From Providencia rustigianii DSM 4541 (GTDB taxonomy: Bacteria > Pseudomonadota > Gammaproteobacteria > Enterobacterales > Enterobacteriaceae), in contig NZ_GG703820.1 of NCBI RefSeq assembly GCF_000156395.1, positions 234,325-298,324 on the forward strand: a stretch of 64,000 bases of DNA. The letters are read 5' to 3'. The notes beneath the pieces were generated by a model. It had not been told where the DNA came from and did no database searches. It saw only the letters and a program-made list of their open reading frames with translations. Below, one piece after another: positions 1 to 9,069 of this stretch (position 1 is its first letter; each line of letters starts with the position of its first letter). The translations under genes and the position numbers were made by a program.

Positions 1-142
1 ATTTTTATCGTGAAATAATAAACGTTAAATATTTTAAGAAATATTGATTTAAGCCTAGATTTTAGGCTCTTTTATCACATCAAATTTTCCTTATTTCAAA
101 TCTGATGACATCAAAATATTTTCAGTTAAGAGTATGCTGAAA

Positions 143-179
143 ACAAACAAAAAAAAAGCGCTATCTATATGATAGCGCT
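143..179 (-). terminator. orphan factor-independent terminator (leftward)
   Basis: A 9-bp perfect stem (AGCGCTATC at 157-165, GATAGCGCT at 171-179) closes a 5-base loop. On the minus strand it is followed by a run of seven or more T. No leftward gene ends here, since exbD has its own terminator about 940 bases upstream, so the transcript it stops is unknown. Confidence 0.65.
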
Positions 180-850
180 TAGCGTTTTAGTCTTATATTA
201 TTTATAGAGGAGTATAATTTTAAATTATTTTTTATTACAGCTTTGCTATGTGTAGTCTAAAGTCAGCCCATTTGACTTCAGTAATAACATTTAAAACATC
301 CTAACAATTACACTACAGATCTAAATTCAAATTTAAGTGGTTATATTTATTTTTAATATAAAGTCTAATTAAAAATTCATTTTGACTTTATGTATTCCCT
401 AGCATTAGTAAATTTAAAAACAAGTAATTTGGAATTTAAAAAGTATGTAAAAGTGTTTCTAAATGTTATTGATTGCATTATAGCGTCATAGAAATGTTGC
501 GCAAGTGTTTTTTTATTTTATTTAAGTCCCCCTAAGAAATTAGAGTAAAAACTAGTTATAACAGTAAGTTAATCAACTTACCTCATTATAAAGGCAACTC
601 TTTCAATATTTATTATTTTATATTTTATTTATGCTTGAATATGATTCAATCAATAATATTTATATTAGAATACATTACAAATAAATTACCGGTTTTTTTT
701 ATTTTTTCAATTAAATTAAAAGATATTAATATTTTTTATACTTATGGGAATTTATTATCATCGCGTAAAACAGGACTTATTTTAGCTTAAAATATTATTT
801 TTTGCTTATTTTCGCATTAATCAATGACATCCGAGGAATATTCATCGTTT

Positions 851-893
851 AACTATAAATGCATACTCTCGTTAAGAGTATGCATTTATAGTT
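851..893. repeat. perfect 19-bp inverted repeat with 5-base loop
   Basis: The left arm 851-869 (AACTATAAATGCATACTCT) is perfectly complementary to 875-893, around the loop CGTTA. Neither side has a T-run, so it does not look like a terminator. It could be a cruciform, a remnant of a small mobile element, or a structured part of an unannotated RNA. Confidence 0.8.
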
Positions 894-1115
894 TATCAGG
901 CCACATCAATCCCATACAATATGAATGGTTTATTTTAGATTAACTTTACTCGCTATACGTATCTACAAGCGAAGTAAATCATCAGAATTAAATATTACAA
1001 TAGCATCAATAATCTGAGAAATTTACCCCTTAAAAATTAAACCATTTAGATGTGAAACTATAAAATAAAATATTATTTTGGAGGAAATCTCATTAAATTT
1101 AGAATGAATTTCAAT

Positions 1116-1183
1116 CAAAAAAATGCGCCTTACTTCAAAATACTTACTCCATAGCAAGCGAGTAAACATCAAAAGTAAAGCGC
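1116..1183 (-). terminator. terminator of the exbBD operon
   Basis: On the minus strand an 11-bp stem with one G-U pair forms between 1173-1183 and 1125-1135, followed by a run of seven T (plus-strand A run at 1117-1123). A smaller hairpin (TTACTC at 1144-1149, GAGTAA at 1160-1165) is nested in the loop. It lies just downstream of the exbD stop. Confidence 0.7.
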
Positions 1184-1200
1184 ACCTAGAGGAATGACGA

Positions 1201-1626
1201 CTACTTAGCTGTAGTTGCTTCCATTCCGACTAAACCAATTTTTAGATAGCCAGATTGACGTAATGCATTCATTACGTCCATCATCGTTTCATAATCAACC
1301 GTCTTATCTGCTTGGAAAAAGATTGTCGTTTCTTTGTTGGTGTTCGTTGCTTGGTCTAATGTTATTCCAAGCTGGTCTTTACTGACCGCTTGCTCACCAA
1401 TAAAGAGCTGGCTATCTGATTTCACCGTCAGAAATACAGGTTTTTCTGGGCGCGGCTGAGGCTTAGCGGTTGAAGCAGGTAAATCCACTTTAATATCAAC
1501 CGTAGCCAGTGGTGCCGCAACCATAAAGATAATTAGCAAGACCAACATAACATCGATAAAAGGTGTTACGTTGATTTCATGCATTTCACCGCTATCATCT
1601 TGTTCGTCACCTAAACGCATTGCCAT
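1201..1626 (-). CDS. exbD: ExbD, TonB energy-transduction protein
   Basis: ExbD is the small inner-membrane partner of ExbB. Together they use the proton-motive force to energise TonB, which drives siderophore, haem and cobalamin receptors in the outer membrane. The 141-residue protein shows the usual build: a short cytoplasmic N-terminus, one transmembrane helix (about residues 22-43) containing the family's essential aspartate in NVTPFIDVML (Asp25), and a periplasmic domain ending in YLKIGLVG. Length and sequence match E. coli ExbD closely, including the MAM start, so I keep the upstream ATG rather than the in-frame ATG two codons later. It is the second gene of an operon, five bases after exbB, and is followed by a terminator. 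It is distinguished from TolR by this sequence and by the exbB-metC context. Confidence 0.95.
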   Translation of the reverse strand: MAMRLGDEQDDSGEMHEINVTPFIDVMLVLLIIFMVAAPLATVDIKVDLPASTAKPQPRPEKPVFLTVKSDSQLFIGEQAVSKDQLGITLDQATNTNKETTIFFQADKTVDYETMMDVMNALRQSGYLKIGLVGMEATTAK

Positions 1627-1631
1627 AATCG

Positions 1632-2576
1632 TTACCTTGCTTTGCTGTTTGCCAGATCGAGATCACGCCCCAGTAGTAGTGCCGCTTGAGCCGCAACATC
1701 ACCAACTTGACCACGATAGTTATTGATCATACGAGCAAAAATATTATAGATAACCACCGCAGGGATTGCAGCGATCAAACCAATTGCCGTCGCGAGAAGG
1801 GCTTCTGCGATCCCCGGAGCAACCACGGCCAAGTTTGTGGTTTGCGAATGTGCGATACCGATAAAGCTGTTCATAATCCCCCATACGGTTCCAAATAAAC
1901 CGACAAAGGGAGAAATTGCCCCGATGGTTGCAAGGTAGCCATTACCGCGCCCCATATAACGGCTGATTGCCGCAACCGCTCTTTCTAAGCGGAAGCCGGT
2001 ACGATCTTTAATACCAGAAAGATCGTTACTGTTAGCGGAAAGCACTTTTTCAGTGGTTGCTTCAGCTAATAACATACGAGTGATACTGCCTGATTTAAAC
2101 CCTTCTGCAATACTCACGGCTTCATCAAGAGATTTAGCTTCTGCAATCGCCTTCGCTTCATATTTTAAACGACGACGAGCAATTAAAATTTCAGTTCCTT
2201 TGGATAGGAATAGAGCCCATGTAATCACCGATGCGAGTAACAAGCCGATCATCACCGTTTTAACCACAACATCCGCGTTTTGATACATACCCCAAACAGA
2301 TAAATCTTGGTCAAAACCTCCACCATGAGCATCCGTCGTAATATCAACGTTTTCAGTCACTACTGTATTGTTGACTGTTAATTCTTGGTTGGATGTTGCA
2401 GGCGCTGATGTCGCCTCTATATTTGAAGGTGTATTAGCGGGTGTTGATGATGTTGCTGAATTTTGAGTTGTTGCAGTTGTAGCGGGTGTGCTTGGGCTGA
2501 CAGCTGGAGTTGTTTCAGCAACCGCTGTACCCATTAAGCCGATCGCCAATAGAATAGAAGCTGTTAATTTACGCAT
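1632..2576 (-). CDS. exbB: ExbB, TonB energy-transduction proton channel
   Basis: ExbB forms the pentameric inner-membrane scaffold and proton channel that works with ExbD and TonB. At 314 residues it is about 70 longer than E. coli ExbB. The extra part is an N-terminal signal-like segment (about 1-20) followed by a low-complexity Ala/Thr/Ser/Pro stretch up to roughly residue 80, probably periplasmic. The conserved MotA/TolQ/ExbB core follows, with a first membrane helix near residues 103-125 and the two-helix channel region containing ATIGAISPFVGLFGTVWGIM in the C-terminal half. Long N-terminal extensions of this kind occur in some other ExbB proteins. The gene is divergent from metC, and a Fur box lies upstream. 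Confidence is high for identity; the role of the extension is unknown. Confidence 0.94.
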   Translation of the reverse strand: MRKLTASILLAIGLMGTAVAETTPAVSPSTPATTATTQNSATSSTPANTPSNIEATSAPATSNQELTVNNTVVTENVDITTDAHGGGFDQDLSVWGMYQNADVVVKTVMIGLLLASVITWALFLSKGTEILIARRRLKYEAKAIAEAKSLDEAVSIAEGFKSGSITRMLLAEATTEKVLSANSNDLSGIKDRTGFRLERAVAAISRYMGRGNGYLATIGAISPFVGLFGTVWGIMNSFIGIAHSQTTNLAVVAPGIAEALLATAIGLIAAIPAVVIYNIFARMINNYRGQVGDVAAQAALLLGRDLDLANSKAR

Positions 2577-2963
2577 CAGTTGGCCTTTACTCTCTATATT
2601 TGTGTTGTATAAAAAAATTTATATCGATGATTGTGCCATTCATCGACTAACCATTAAAAGCAAAATTTGACTCACGCCATCCATCTCTTTCGTCAAGATG
2701 TGCAGATAATATCAAACACGGCACGAATTGATAGTAATTATCATTAGTATTCGCAATTTTTTGCAATTTCTTTGTTGTAAGCTAAATAAGCCCTTTTTTC
2801 TGTTAAGGTCATCGATACCTTTATTATGAAGAATATTCAGGTAGTCACTTTTACACTTGCTCTTATTCGCTGAAATCATTTAACTTCAGATGATAACCTA
2901 GCTACTCCCGTGAGTATTTATTAGCAAATAAGGTTATCGGCAAAGGCAAATAAGGAAGATATC
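2577..2963. promoter_or_regulatory. exbB-metC divergent promoter region
   Basis: The 387-base gap carries the control signals of two divergent units. A Fur-box match lies at 2730-2748. On the metC side an 8-bp dyad, GATAACCT (2892-2899) with AGGTTATC (2931-2938), encloses a second short hairpin TACTC/GAGTA; its role is unknown. I did not find a convincing MetJ met-box array. Confidence 0.5.
2730..2748 (-). promoter_or_regulatory. Fur box upstream of exbB
   Basis: GATAGTAATTATCATTAGT, read on the minus strand as ACTAATGATAATTACTATC, matches 15 of 19 positions of the classical Fur consensus GATAATGATAATCATTATC. It lies about 155 bases upstream of the exbB start, as expected for iron-repressed TonB-system genes. 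Confidence 0.7.
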
Positions 2964-4148
2964 ATGGCAAAAATTAGACCTGAAACGCAGTTGGTACACC
3001 TAGGAAGAAACCCTAAATATACCCAAAAAGGGGTGAATCCCATTATCCAACGCACCTCTTCCGTGATATTTGACTCCGTCGAAGATAAGAAACACGCAAT
3101 CCGTCATCGTGCAAATGGTGTACTTATGTATGGTCGCCGAGGAACTCAAACCCATTTTGCCTTTCAAGAAGCGATGACTGAGCTAGAGTGTGGCGCAGGC
3201 TGCGTTCTCTATCCCTCTGGCGCTGCTGCCATCACCAATGCCATTATGTCGTTTATCTCTTCCGGAGAACATATTTTGGTGACTGGCTCTGCCTATGATC
3301 CAACCCAAAATTTTTGCGATAAGATCCTCACTAATCTCAATGTTGAGACAAATTATTTTGATCCACTGATTGGTGAGCAAATTGCCGACCTAATTCGCCC
3401 CAATACGCGCATTGTGTTTTTAGAATCCCCTGGCTCTATCACGATGGAAGTTCATGATCTTCCCGCTATCGTCAAAGCTGTTCGCCACAAATCCCCGGAT
3501 ATTATTATCATGATTGACAATACTTGGGCGGCAGGTGTACTCCTAAAACCCCTACTGTTTGATGCCGATATATCCATTCAGTCCGCAACTAAATATATTA
3601 ATGGGCACTCTGACGGAATGCTTGGGGTAGCGGTTGCCAATCAGCGCTGTATTGAAACTTTGCGAGAAAACTCCTATCTACTTGGGCAAACCGCAGATCC
3701 AGATACTGTTTATATGGCGGGCAGAGGTCTACACACCTTAGCCACTCGCTTAAAGCAACACGAAACCAGTAGCTTAGCTATCGCAAATTGGTTAGCTGAA
3801 CACCCCGCGGTTGAACAAGTCTTTCATCCTGCACTTCCAAGCAACCCGGGGCATCAATATTTTAAACGTGACTTTACTGGAGCCAACGGGTTGTTTTCAT
3901 TCCAATTAAAAAACCGGTTATCCCCCGAGCAATTTAGTCAATTTCTCGACCATTTTACTCACTTTAAAATGGGGTATTCATGGGGGGGATTTGAGTCGCT
4001 CATTTTAGGCTATCAAACCGAAGATTTAATCAGCATGCGCCAATATGATTATCAACCAAAACTTGGGTCGTTTTTTCGTGTGCATATTGGGTTGGAACAT
4101 CCTCAAGATTTAATGGATGATCTACAACGTGCATTTGATCGTCTTTAG
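2964..4148 (+). CDS. metC: cystathionine beta-lyase MetC
   Basis: MetC is a PLP-dependent enzyme that cleaves cystathionine to homocysteine, pyruvate and ammonia in methionine biosynthesis. The 394-residue protein has the Cys/Met-metabolism PLP fold: YGRRGTQTH near residue 52, the cofactor-binding region IDNTWAAG near 189-196, and the Schiff-base lysine in SATKYINGHSDG (Lys near 210). A ribosome-binding sequence, AAGGAAG, stands just before the ATG. It is divergent from exbB and followed by yghB, the same order as in E. coli, which supports MetC over the related MetB or MalY activities. Confidence 0.93.
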   Translation: MAKIRPETQLVHLGRNPKYTQKGVNPIIQRTSSVIFDSVEDKKHAIRHRANGVLMYGRRGTQTHFAFQEAMTELECGAGCVLYPSGAAAITNAIMSFISSGEHILVTGSAYDPTQNFCDKILTNLNVETNYFDPLIGEQIADLIRPNTRIVFLESPGSITMEVHDLPAIVKAVRHKSPDIIIMIDNTWAAGVLLKPLLFDADISIQSATKYINGHSDGMLGVAVANQRCIETLRENSYLLGQTADPDTVYMAGRGLHTLATRLKQHETSSLAIANWLAEHPAVEQVFHPALPSNPGHQYFKRDFTGANGLFSFQLKNRLSPEQFSQFLDHFTHFKMGYSWGGFESLILGYQTEDLISMRQYDYQPKLGSFFRVHIGLEHPQDLMDDLQRAFDRL

Positions 4149-4284
4149 GTTGTCATTTCCGCGATATATGACTGGGCAGTTAGCCACTGCCTTTTCAATA
4201 ATTCCCCGAACAAATCAAACTAGCCTAGCTTTTTTCCTGTAAGATAGAGGGCATAATTCGCTTTATGCAAACACAGGAACGATT

Positions 4285-4959
4285 ATGGAAGTCATACGCG
4301 AAATCGTACTGGCACTTTGGCAACACGATTTTATGAAGCTTTCCAACCCAGAAGTACTTTGGGTGATATACACCGTGCTTTTTGTGGTGATTGTCTTAGA
4401 AAATGGAGTGCTTCCCGCTGCTTTTTTACCCGGTGATACCCTTTTATTACTTTCTGGCGCTCTGATCGCTAAAGGTGTTCTTCATTTTATTCCCACTATA
4501 TTGCTGCTCGCGACTGCGGCCAGTTTAGGATGCTGGATTGGTTTTATCCAAGGGCGCTGGCTCAGCGAAACCAAAATGGTGAAACGGTGGTTAGCGCAAC
4601 TCCCCGACGAATACCACAAAAAAGCCAACGATATGTTTAATCGACAAGGTTTATACGCACTATTAATCGGGCGTTTTTTAGCTTTCGTTCGAACACTATT
4701 GCCTTTGCTTGCTGGTCTTTCTGATTTAAGCCATCGCCGTTTTCAACTATTTAACTGGTTAAGTGGGTTCTTATGGGTGGGTATTATTGTGACTTTAGGT
4801 TATGCAATTAACCAGATTCCGTTTGTGAGAAATCATGAGCAAATCGTCATCACCGCCTTAATGATTATTCCCGTCATTCTTCTCGTCAGTGGCTTGATTG
4901 GTTCCATTGTGATGTATTGGAAACACCGTAAAGTTCTCAGCGGCAGTAAGAAAGATTAA
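4285..4959 (+). CDS. yghB: DedA-family inner membrane protein YghB
   Basis: DedA proteins are multi-pass inner-membrane proteins linked to membrane-potential homeostasis, envelope integrity and lipid-carrier recycling. In E. coli, YghB acts redundantly with YqjA. This 224-residue protein has the family signature, including a glutamate in the first helices ([22 protein letters not shown]), the arginine-rich cytoplasmic loop FIQGRW, and the [16 protein letters not shown] motif with its conserved arginine. The position directly downstream of metC matches E. coli and supports the name. A SNARE-associated domain is the only alternative label, and it describes the same family. Confidence 0.9.
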   Translation: MEVIREIVLALWQHDFMKLSNPEVLWVIYTVLFVVIVLENGVLPAAFLPGDTLLLLSGALIAKGVLHFIPTILLLATAASLGCWIGFIQGRWLSETKMVKRWLAQLPDEYHKKANDMFNRQGLYALLIGRFLAFVRTLLPLLAGLSDLSHRRFQLFNWLSGFLWVGIIVTLGYAINQIPFVRNHEQIVITALMIIPVILLVSGLIGSIVMYWKHRKVLSGSKKD

Positions 4960-5421
4960 TCACGACTAATCTCATGATAATTTAACAAAATAAGATAGTT
5001 GAATATGAGATAAACATTTATAGAAAGAGGGGTCATCAATGGCCCTTTTATTTTACTTTAAATTCAAACGTCTAATCCCCCACGCTATTCCTATTGAAAA
5101 AATCTTCATGAGTTTATTTACCCACTCAAAAAAAATGAAAGCAAATGAAAAAATGTTAATGAGTGATATTTACCTTAGATACTGTGCTATTTACGCCATT
5201 TTCTCAAAAAATATATTTTTCATATAAATCATATGATTAATTGATTTTATTCAATTATCATTTTATTCCTCTAATATTTAACACATCTTTTTGCTCACTT
5301 TTTGTGATCTTCATTTCAATTTTAAAATCTTCGATAGCTTACTTTTTTAAGTTATGTAAAAGTACAAATAAGAAACAAACAACAAAGCGAAAGAAAACGC
5401 AAACAAAAAGAGGATGAAGCA
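4960..5421. other. intergenic region before the Tat-sulfatase gene
   Basis: This 462-base AT-rich gap separates the conserved yghB from the catabolic island. A possible CRP half-match, TGTGA-N6-TTTCA, lies at 5303-5318. An AgaR-like motif on the minus strand, TTTCGCTTTGTTG (5380-5392), sits about 30 bases before the sulfatase start. A weak hairpin near 5030-5055 followed by TTTTATTTT could end yghB. The reading frame at 5039-5227 runs through this AT-rich sequence and has no family features. Confidence 0.45.
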
Positions 5422-6981
5422 ATGACTGTTTCGCGTAGAACCTTTATCAAAGGACTAGCAGCCAGCGGTGCAGCAATATCGGTTTCTAGTCCCGTTTTAG
5501 CCAATACCGGGATGCCTTCAAATGGCATGCCTTCTCGACCAGAGAAAGCACCCAACTTATTAATTATCTTTCCCGATGAAATGCGTGCCCATGCATTACA
5601 ATTTATGGGAGAAGATCCTTCGATTACCCCCAATCTGAATAAGTTTGCCAAACAAGCGAAAGTGATGACACAGATGGCTTCTAACTATCCATTGTGTTCA
5701 CCTTTTCGTGGCATGTTTATGACAGGGCAATACCCTGTTCGTAATGGGATTACCGGCAATACTCATGACTATGGCGGAAAAGTCGGTATTGATTTATCTC
5801 CGTATGCAAAATGTTGGTCTGATGTCCTTCAATCCTTAGATTACAGTACTGGCTATATTGGTAAGTGGCATTTAGATGCACCTTATGCCCCTTATATTGA
5901 AAGCTACAATAACCCGATGGAAGGACGGTATTGGAATGAATGGGCAGCGCCCGACCGCCGCCATGGATTCGATTTTTGGTACTCTTACGGCACATATGAT
6001 TTACATATGAAACCGATGTATTGGGGCAATAATACGCCTCGTGAAAAGCCGATCTATGTTGACCAGTGGGGACCAGAACACGAAGCCGATATGGCGATAA
6101 AATTCTTACGAAACGAAAATGGGCAATTTCGTGATGAAACCAAACCATTTGCATTAGTGGTTTCCATGAATCCCCCTCACTCACCTTATGACCAAGTTCC
6201 ACAAAAATACCTTGATGTTTATAAAGGAAAAACATCTAAAGAATTAAATACTCGTCCGAATGTTCAGTGGGATGCTGAATATCAAGAAGGCTATGGTCCA
6301 CAATATTTTAAAGAATATCTCGCCATGGTAAATGGCGTGGATGACCAGTTTGGCCGAATAATGAATGAGCTAGAAAAACAGGGACTTGATGATAATACGC
6401 TGGTTGTTTTCTTCTCTGATCATGGCAGTTGCCTTGGTGCTAATGGGCAGCCAACTAAAAATAACCCTTACGAAGAATCCATGAGGGTTCCAATGATGTT
6501 CCGTCTTCCGGGGAAAATTAAGGCCGGTCAAGACGATGCTTTAATGTCCGCACCGGATATTTATCCAACAATCTTAGGTTTGCTTGGACTAGAACAATGG
6601 ATACCTGGCTCTGTAGAAGGTAGCAACTTAGCTGAACGAGTCGCAACAGGTAAAGGGGATAGCGCCAGTTCTCAGCTTTATTTGTTTATCCCATACGGTG
6701 AACCTTCCTTTGGTAAACGCGGAGTACGCACCAAAACACACACATTGGTTATTGATCGCCAAGATGGACAACCATTGAAATATACACTTTACGATAATGT
6801 GAAAGATCCTTATCAAACGAAAAATGTTGCCGATGAGAATAAACCACTTATTGAAAAATTAATTAAAGAAGAGTTAACCCCTTGGTTAGAAAAAACCGGT
6901 GACTCTTGGAGACCAAGTGAATTTATTACTGCAACAACCAAAAAATTGAATAAGAAAATCACTGAATGTGAAGTGAAGTAA
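5422..6981 (+). CDS. Tat-exported Cys-type sulfatase
   Basis: A type I sulfatase of 519 residues, expected to hydrolyse sulfate esters on sugars in the periplasm. The N-terminus is a twin-arginine signal: SRRTFIKG at residues 4-11, then a hydrophobic stretch and an Ala-rich cleavage site near residue 28. The catalytic motif is C92-S-P-F-R, in which the cysteine is converted to formylglycine. FFSDHGS near residues 332-338 supplies metal ligands. Tat export implies that it folds, and so must be matured, in the cytoplasm; the maturase encoded at 18486-19721 is the obvious partner. It is followed by a KdgM-like porin gene with the same orientation. The real substrate position (4-O, 6-O or 2-O sulfate) cannot be read from the sequence. 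The start is set by GAGG eight bases before the ATG. Confidence 0.88.
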   Translation: MTVSRRTFIKGLAASGAAISVSSPVLANTGMPSNGMPSRPEKAPNLLIIFPDEMRAHALQFMGEDPSITPNLNKFAKQAKVMTQMASNYPLCSPFRGMFMTGQYPVRNGITGNTHDYGGKVGIDLSPYAKCWSDVLQSLDYSTGYIGKWHLDAPYAPYIESYNNPMEGRYWNEWAAPDRRHGFDFWYSYGTYDLHMKPMYWGNNTPREKPIYVDQWGPEHEADMAIKFLRNENGQFRDETKPFALVVSMNPPHSPYDQVPQKYLDVYKGKTSKELNTRPNVQWDAEYQEGYGPQYFKEYLAMVNGVDDQFGRIMNELEKQGLDDNTLVVFFSDHGSCLGANGQPTKNNPYEESMRVPMMFRLPGKIKAGQDDALMSAPDIYPTILGLLGLEQWIPGSVEGSNLAERVATGKGDSASSQLYLFIPYGEPSFGKRGVRTKTHTLVIDRQDGQPLKYTLYDNVKDPYQTKNVADENKPLIEKLIKEELTPWLEKTGDSWRPSEFITATTKKLNKKITECEVK

Positions 6982-7101
6982 TTCCATCCTTGCCATCTTA
7001 TTATTGATGGCAATTCTATAAACAAAAAAAACAATTTCCCAAATAAAACAGGGAATCATTTAAATAATGCTTAAATAGCCTCTAGCTTCGGAATAAAGAT
7101 A

Positions 7102-7821
7102 ATGAAAAAATTATTAATATCTGGCACCGTTTTGTTTTTAATGGCATCTAACTACACCTATGCAAATAATTACAAAACAACCATTGAATACCGCCATCAA
7201 TATTTAGATGCCTCAGGGAAAAGTGGTGACAGAATTAAAGCTTTTCTTGATACAGGGAAAAATATTGGTTTTGAATTAGATGCCCGTTATGGCAATAAAG
7301 ACGGCGCATATGATGCCATGAAAATTGACGGCTCTGAATTTTCAGCATTTTATTATACCAAACTCAATTCAAATTTAGTTGGACTTGTAGGCTCCTCACT
7401 CGACTTTGATAAACAAGGTCTTGTCTATGTTCCTTATGTCCGTCTGAACTACACCTTTGACAACGGTATTCGTTTACAAGGCCGTTATAAGTGGAAAGTT
7501 TGGGATTACGGCCAAGTCGGGGAAAATGGCAGTAACTACCACTCTAAAATTCAAGAGTTCGACAGCTGGATTGGTTATAAATGGGGTAAACTGGATCTTC
7601 AGTATCAATTAGATTTAATGTGGGAAATGGCGGATAACGCACAGCCACTTTATAATAATAAGAAATTCGATTATCAACATAACGTACGTCTTCGTTATGA
7701 TATAAAAACGGATGATGGTGCTTTATGGAGACCATTTGTTGAAGTTGGTAATGTGAAAGAAAGTAAGTTCTCCAGTGACCGACAAACCCGTTTCCGTGTT
7801 GGTATTCAATATACTTGGTAA
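7102..7821 (+). CDS. KdgM-like oligogalacturonate/acidic oligosaccharide porin
   Basis: A 239-residue outer-membrane beta-barrel of the KdgM/NanC family, which forms small channels for acidic oligosaccharides. It has a Sec signal peptide (about 1-21, ending YTYA), alternating aromatic and polar strands such as TTIEYRHQYLDASG, and a C-terminal aromatic strand ending RFRVGIQYTW, the hallmark for BAM-dependent insertion. Known KdgM proteins take up oligogalacturonates and NanC takes up sialic acid. Here it follows a sulfatase gene and faces a GH105 gene, so sulfated unsaturated uronate oligosaccharides are the likely cargo (inference). It is probably cotranscribed with the upstream sulfatase, and a strong terminator follows. 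Confidence 0.85.
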   Translation: MKKLLISGTVLFLMASNYTYANNYKTTIEYRHQYLDASGKSGDRIKAFLDTGKNIGFELDARYGNKDGAYDAMKIDGSEFSAFYYTKLNSNLVGLVGSSLDFDKQGLVYVPYVRLNYTFDNGIRLQGRYKWKVWDYGQVGENGSNYHSKIQEFDSWIGYKWGKLDLQYQLDLMWEMADNAQPLYNNKKFDYQHNVRLRYDIKTDDGALWRPFVEVGNVKESKFSSDRQTRFRVGIQYTW

Positions 7822-7850
7822 TATAATCAAAAATAAAATTCAATAATACA

Positions 7851-7888
7851 AAGAAACCCCATGATTATTATCGTGGGGTTTCTTTTTT
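7851..7888 (+). terminator. terminator after the KdgM-like gene
   Basis: AAGAAACCCCA (7851-7861) pairs with TGGGGTTTCTT (7874-7884) and is followed by a T run. It ends the rightward sulfatase-porin unit. Confidence 0.85.
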
Positions 7889-7903
7889 ATTTAAAAATAA
7901 AAA

Positions 7904-7932
7904 CAAAAAAATCGGCCAATATTTTGACCGAT
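7904..7932 (-). terminator. terminator of the leftward aga-kdu operon
   Basis: On the minus strand ATCGGTCAA/TTGGCCGAT forms a stem with one G-U pair (7911-7932), followed by a T run (plus-strand A run 7904-7910). It lies about 50 bases beyond the GH105 stop. Confidence 0.75.
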
Positions 7933-7983
7933 AAGATAAAGCAAGTGCAATGGAAAAACGATGCGTATTAATTTATATAATTA

Positions 7984-9051
7984 CTAATCTAATAACTTAA
8001 TAACTTCACTACCTGCTAATAAATAAGCTCCCGCACCATAATCCATGTTATGTTCAAATTTAACATCTCGAGGATTAAATGCCGGTAATTGAACCCAACC
8101 TAACATGCCATCTTCATGAATACAGTTTTTTAGCGCTCCCCATGCTTTTTCAAGTATTGGCAGATAACGCGTTTTATCTAATACACTTTGGTTTATCCCC
8201 CAAGCTAATCCATAACAAAATAGCGAGGTTGCACTACTTTCAGGAGCTGGGAAGCTTTGAGGATCCAACAGGCTTGTACGCCAGAAACCATCTTCTTGTT
8301 GATATTCCACAACAGACTCGATTAGCTCAACAAATAAATCTAAGTATTGTTGGCTTCCTGCAAAATCAGCTGGTAAATGCTGCAAGATACGCGGTACGGA
8401 GGCTATCACCCAGCCAATACCTCGGCTCCAAAAAACTTTTTCCCCATTGGCTTCACGTAATTCGCCCCCTTTTCCATCAGGAATATAACGATAATCCCGG
8501 TAAATCAAACCCGTTTCGGGATCTCGTAAATGCTCTACTGCATCCCAATAGGCCTGATGCATGTAAGCGAGATAGCGGGGATCAGCCGTTTTTGCTGACA
8601 ATGCAGCGAAAGCCGGTGGTGCCATAAAAAGGGCATCACACCACCACCAGTCCTCTCGACCTAATTTCGGTTCATCCAACATCAAATCAAATGCTTTTAT
8701 TGTCGGTTCAAGAACTTCCGGTTGAGAAAACTGCGAGCTGACGGCTAAATAAGCTTGTGTACACACATGATCATCGGCAAAACGAGGATTTGGCCCCGTG
8801 CGAAATCCGGTATGTAACGTATATTCCAACACCCCATCAAGATACTCACTGTCTTGAGTTGCTTGCCAAGCGGCAGCAACACACGACCACAGAACACCGC
8901 GTTCCCAATCTGTATCTTTGATAAAGCGTGTTTTACCACTGCGGCGAACCACACTACGAACCTGATGCTTTGATTGAAAACGATAAACACGTTTCATATC
9001 CTGCAAAACAACATCACGCTGTAATGACTGAGATGATAATACCTGTTCCAT
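7984..9051 (-). CDS. GH105 unsaturated uronyl hydrolase
   Basis: A glycoside hydrolase of family 105 (YteR/YesR type), which removes a delta-4,5-unsaturated uronic acid from the non-reducing end of lyase products by hydrating the double bond. The 355-residue protein has the (alpha/alpha)6 features: an early DWERGVLW segment (about 48-55) and the signature EDWWWCDALFMAPPAF with the proposed catalytic aspartate Asp139. There is no signal peptide, so it acts in the cytoplasm. Its neighbours kduI and kduD process exactly the unsaturated uronate it would release, while the aga genes process the amino sugar, so a sulfated or desulfated delta-uronyl-GalNAc-6-phosphate is a plausible substrate (inference). 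Rhamnogalacturonan fragments are the classical alternative, but no pectin genes are nearby. It is the last gene of the operon; AGGAGG precedes the ATG. Confidence 0.88.
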   Translation of the reverse strand: MEQVLSSQSLQRDVVLQDMKRVYRFQSKHQVRSVVRRSGKTRFIKDTDWERGVLWSCVAAAWQATQDSEYLDGVLEYTLHTGFRTGPNPRFADDHVCTQAYLAVSSQFSQPEVLEPTIKAFDLMLDEPKLGREDWWWCDALFMAPPAFAALSAKTADPRYLAYMHQAYWDAVEHLRDPETGLIYRDYRYIPDGKGGELREANGEKVFWSRGIGWVIASVPRILQHLPADFAGSQQYLDLFVELIESVVEYQQEDGFWRTSLLDPQSFPAPESSATSLFCYGLAWGINQSVLDKTRYLPILEKAWGALKNCIHEDGMLGWVQLPAFNPRDVKFEHNMDYGAGAYLLAGSEVIKLLD

Positions 9052-9069
9052 TTGGATCCTCCTGATGGA

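Larger units (their letters stand above)
1..1115. other. AT-rich intergenic region without a recognisable gene
   Basis: No open reading frame with coding character was found in this stretch, which is very AT-rich with many homopolymeric A and T runs. It contains an orphan leftward terminator near 150-179, a perfect 19-bp inverted repeat at 851-893, and two copies of the 13-mer GTTAAGAGTATGC (125-137 and 871-883). A leftward small RNA between the repeat and the orphan terminator is possible, but nothing in the sequence proves it. Confidence 0.6.

Noticed and set aside
1686-2283. Rightward frames of 70 and 76 residues inside exbB
   Set aside because: Shadows of the exbB coding sequence with no features of their own.
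5039-5227. 62-residue reading frame after yghB
   Set aside because: It runs through AT-rich sequence and a possible terminator, with lysine- and phenylalanine-rich low-complexity product, no family features and no credible ribosome-binding site.
8079-8627. 182-residue frame opposite the GH105 gene
   Set aside because: It is entirely antisense to a well-supported enzyme whose codon pattern explains the open frame; the product has no recognisable motif.
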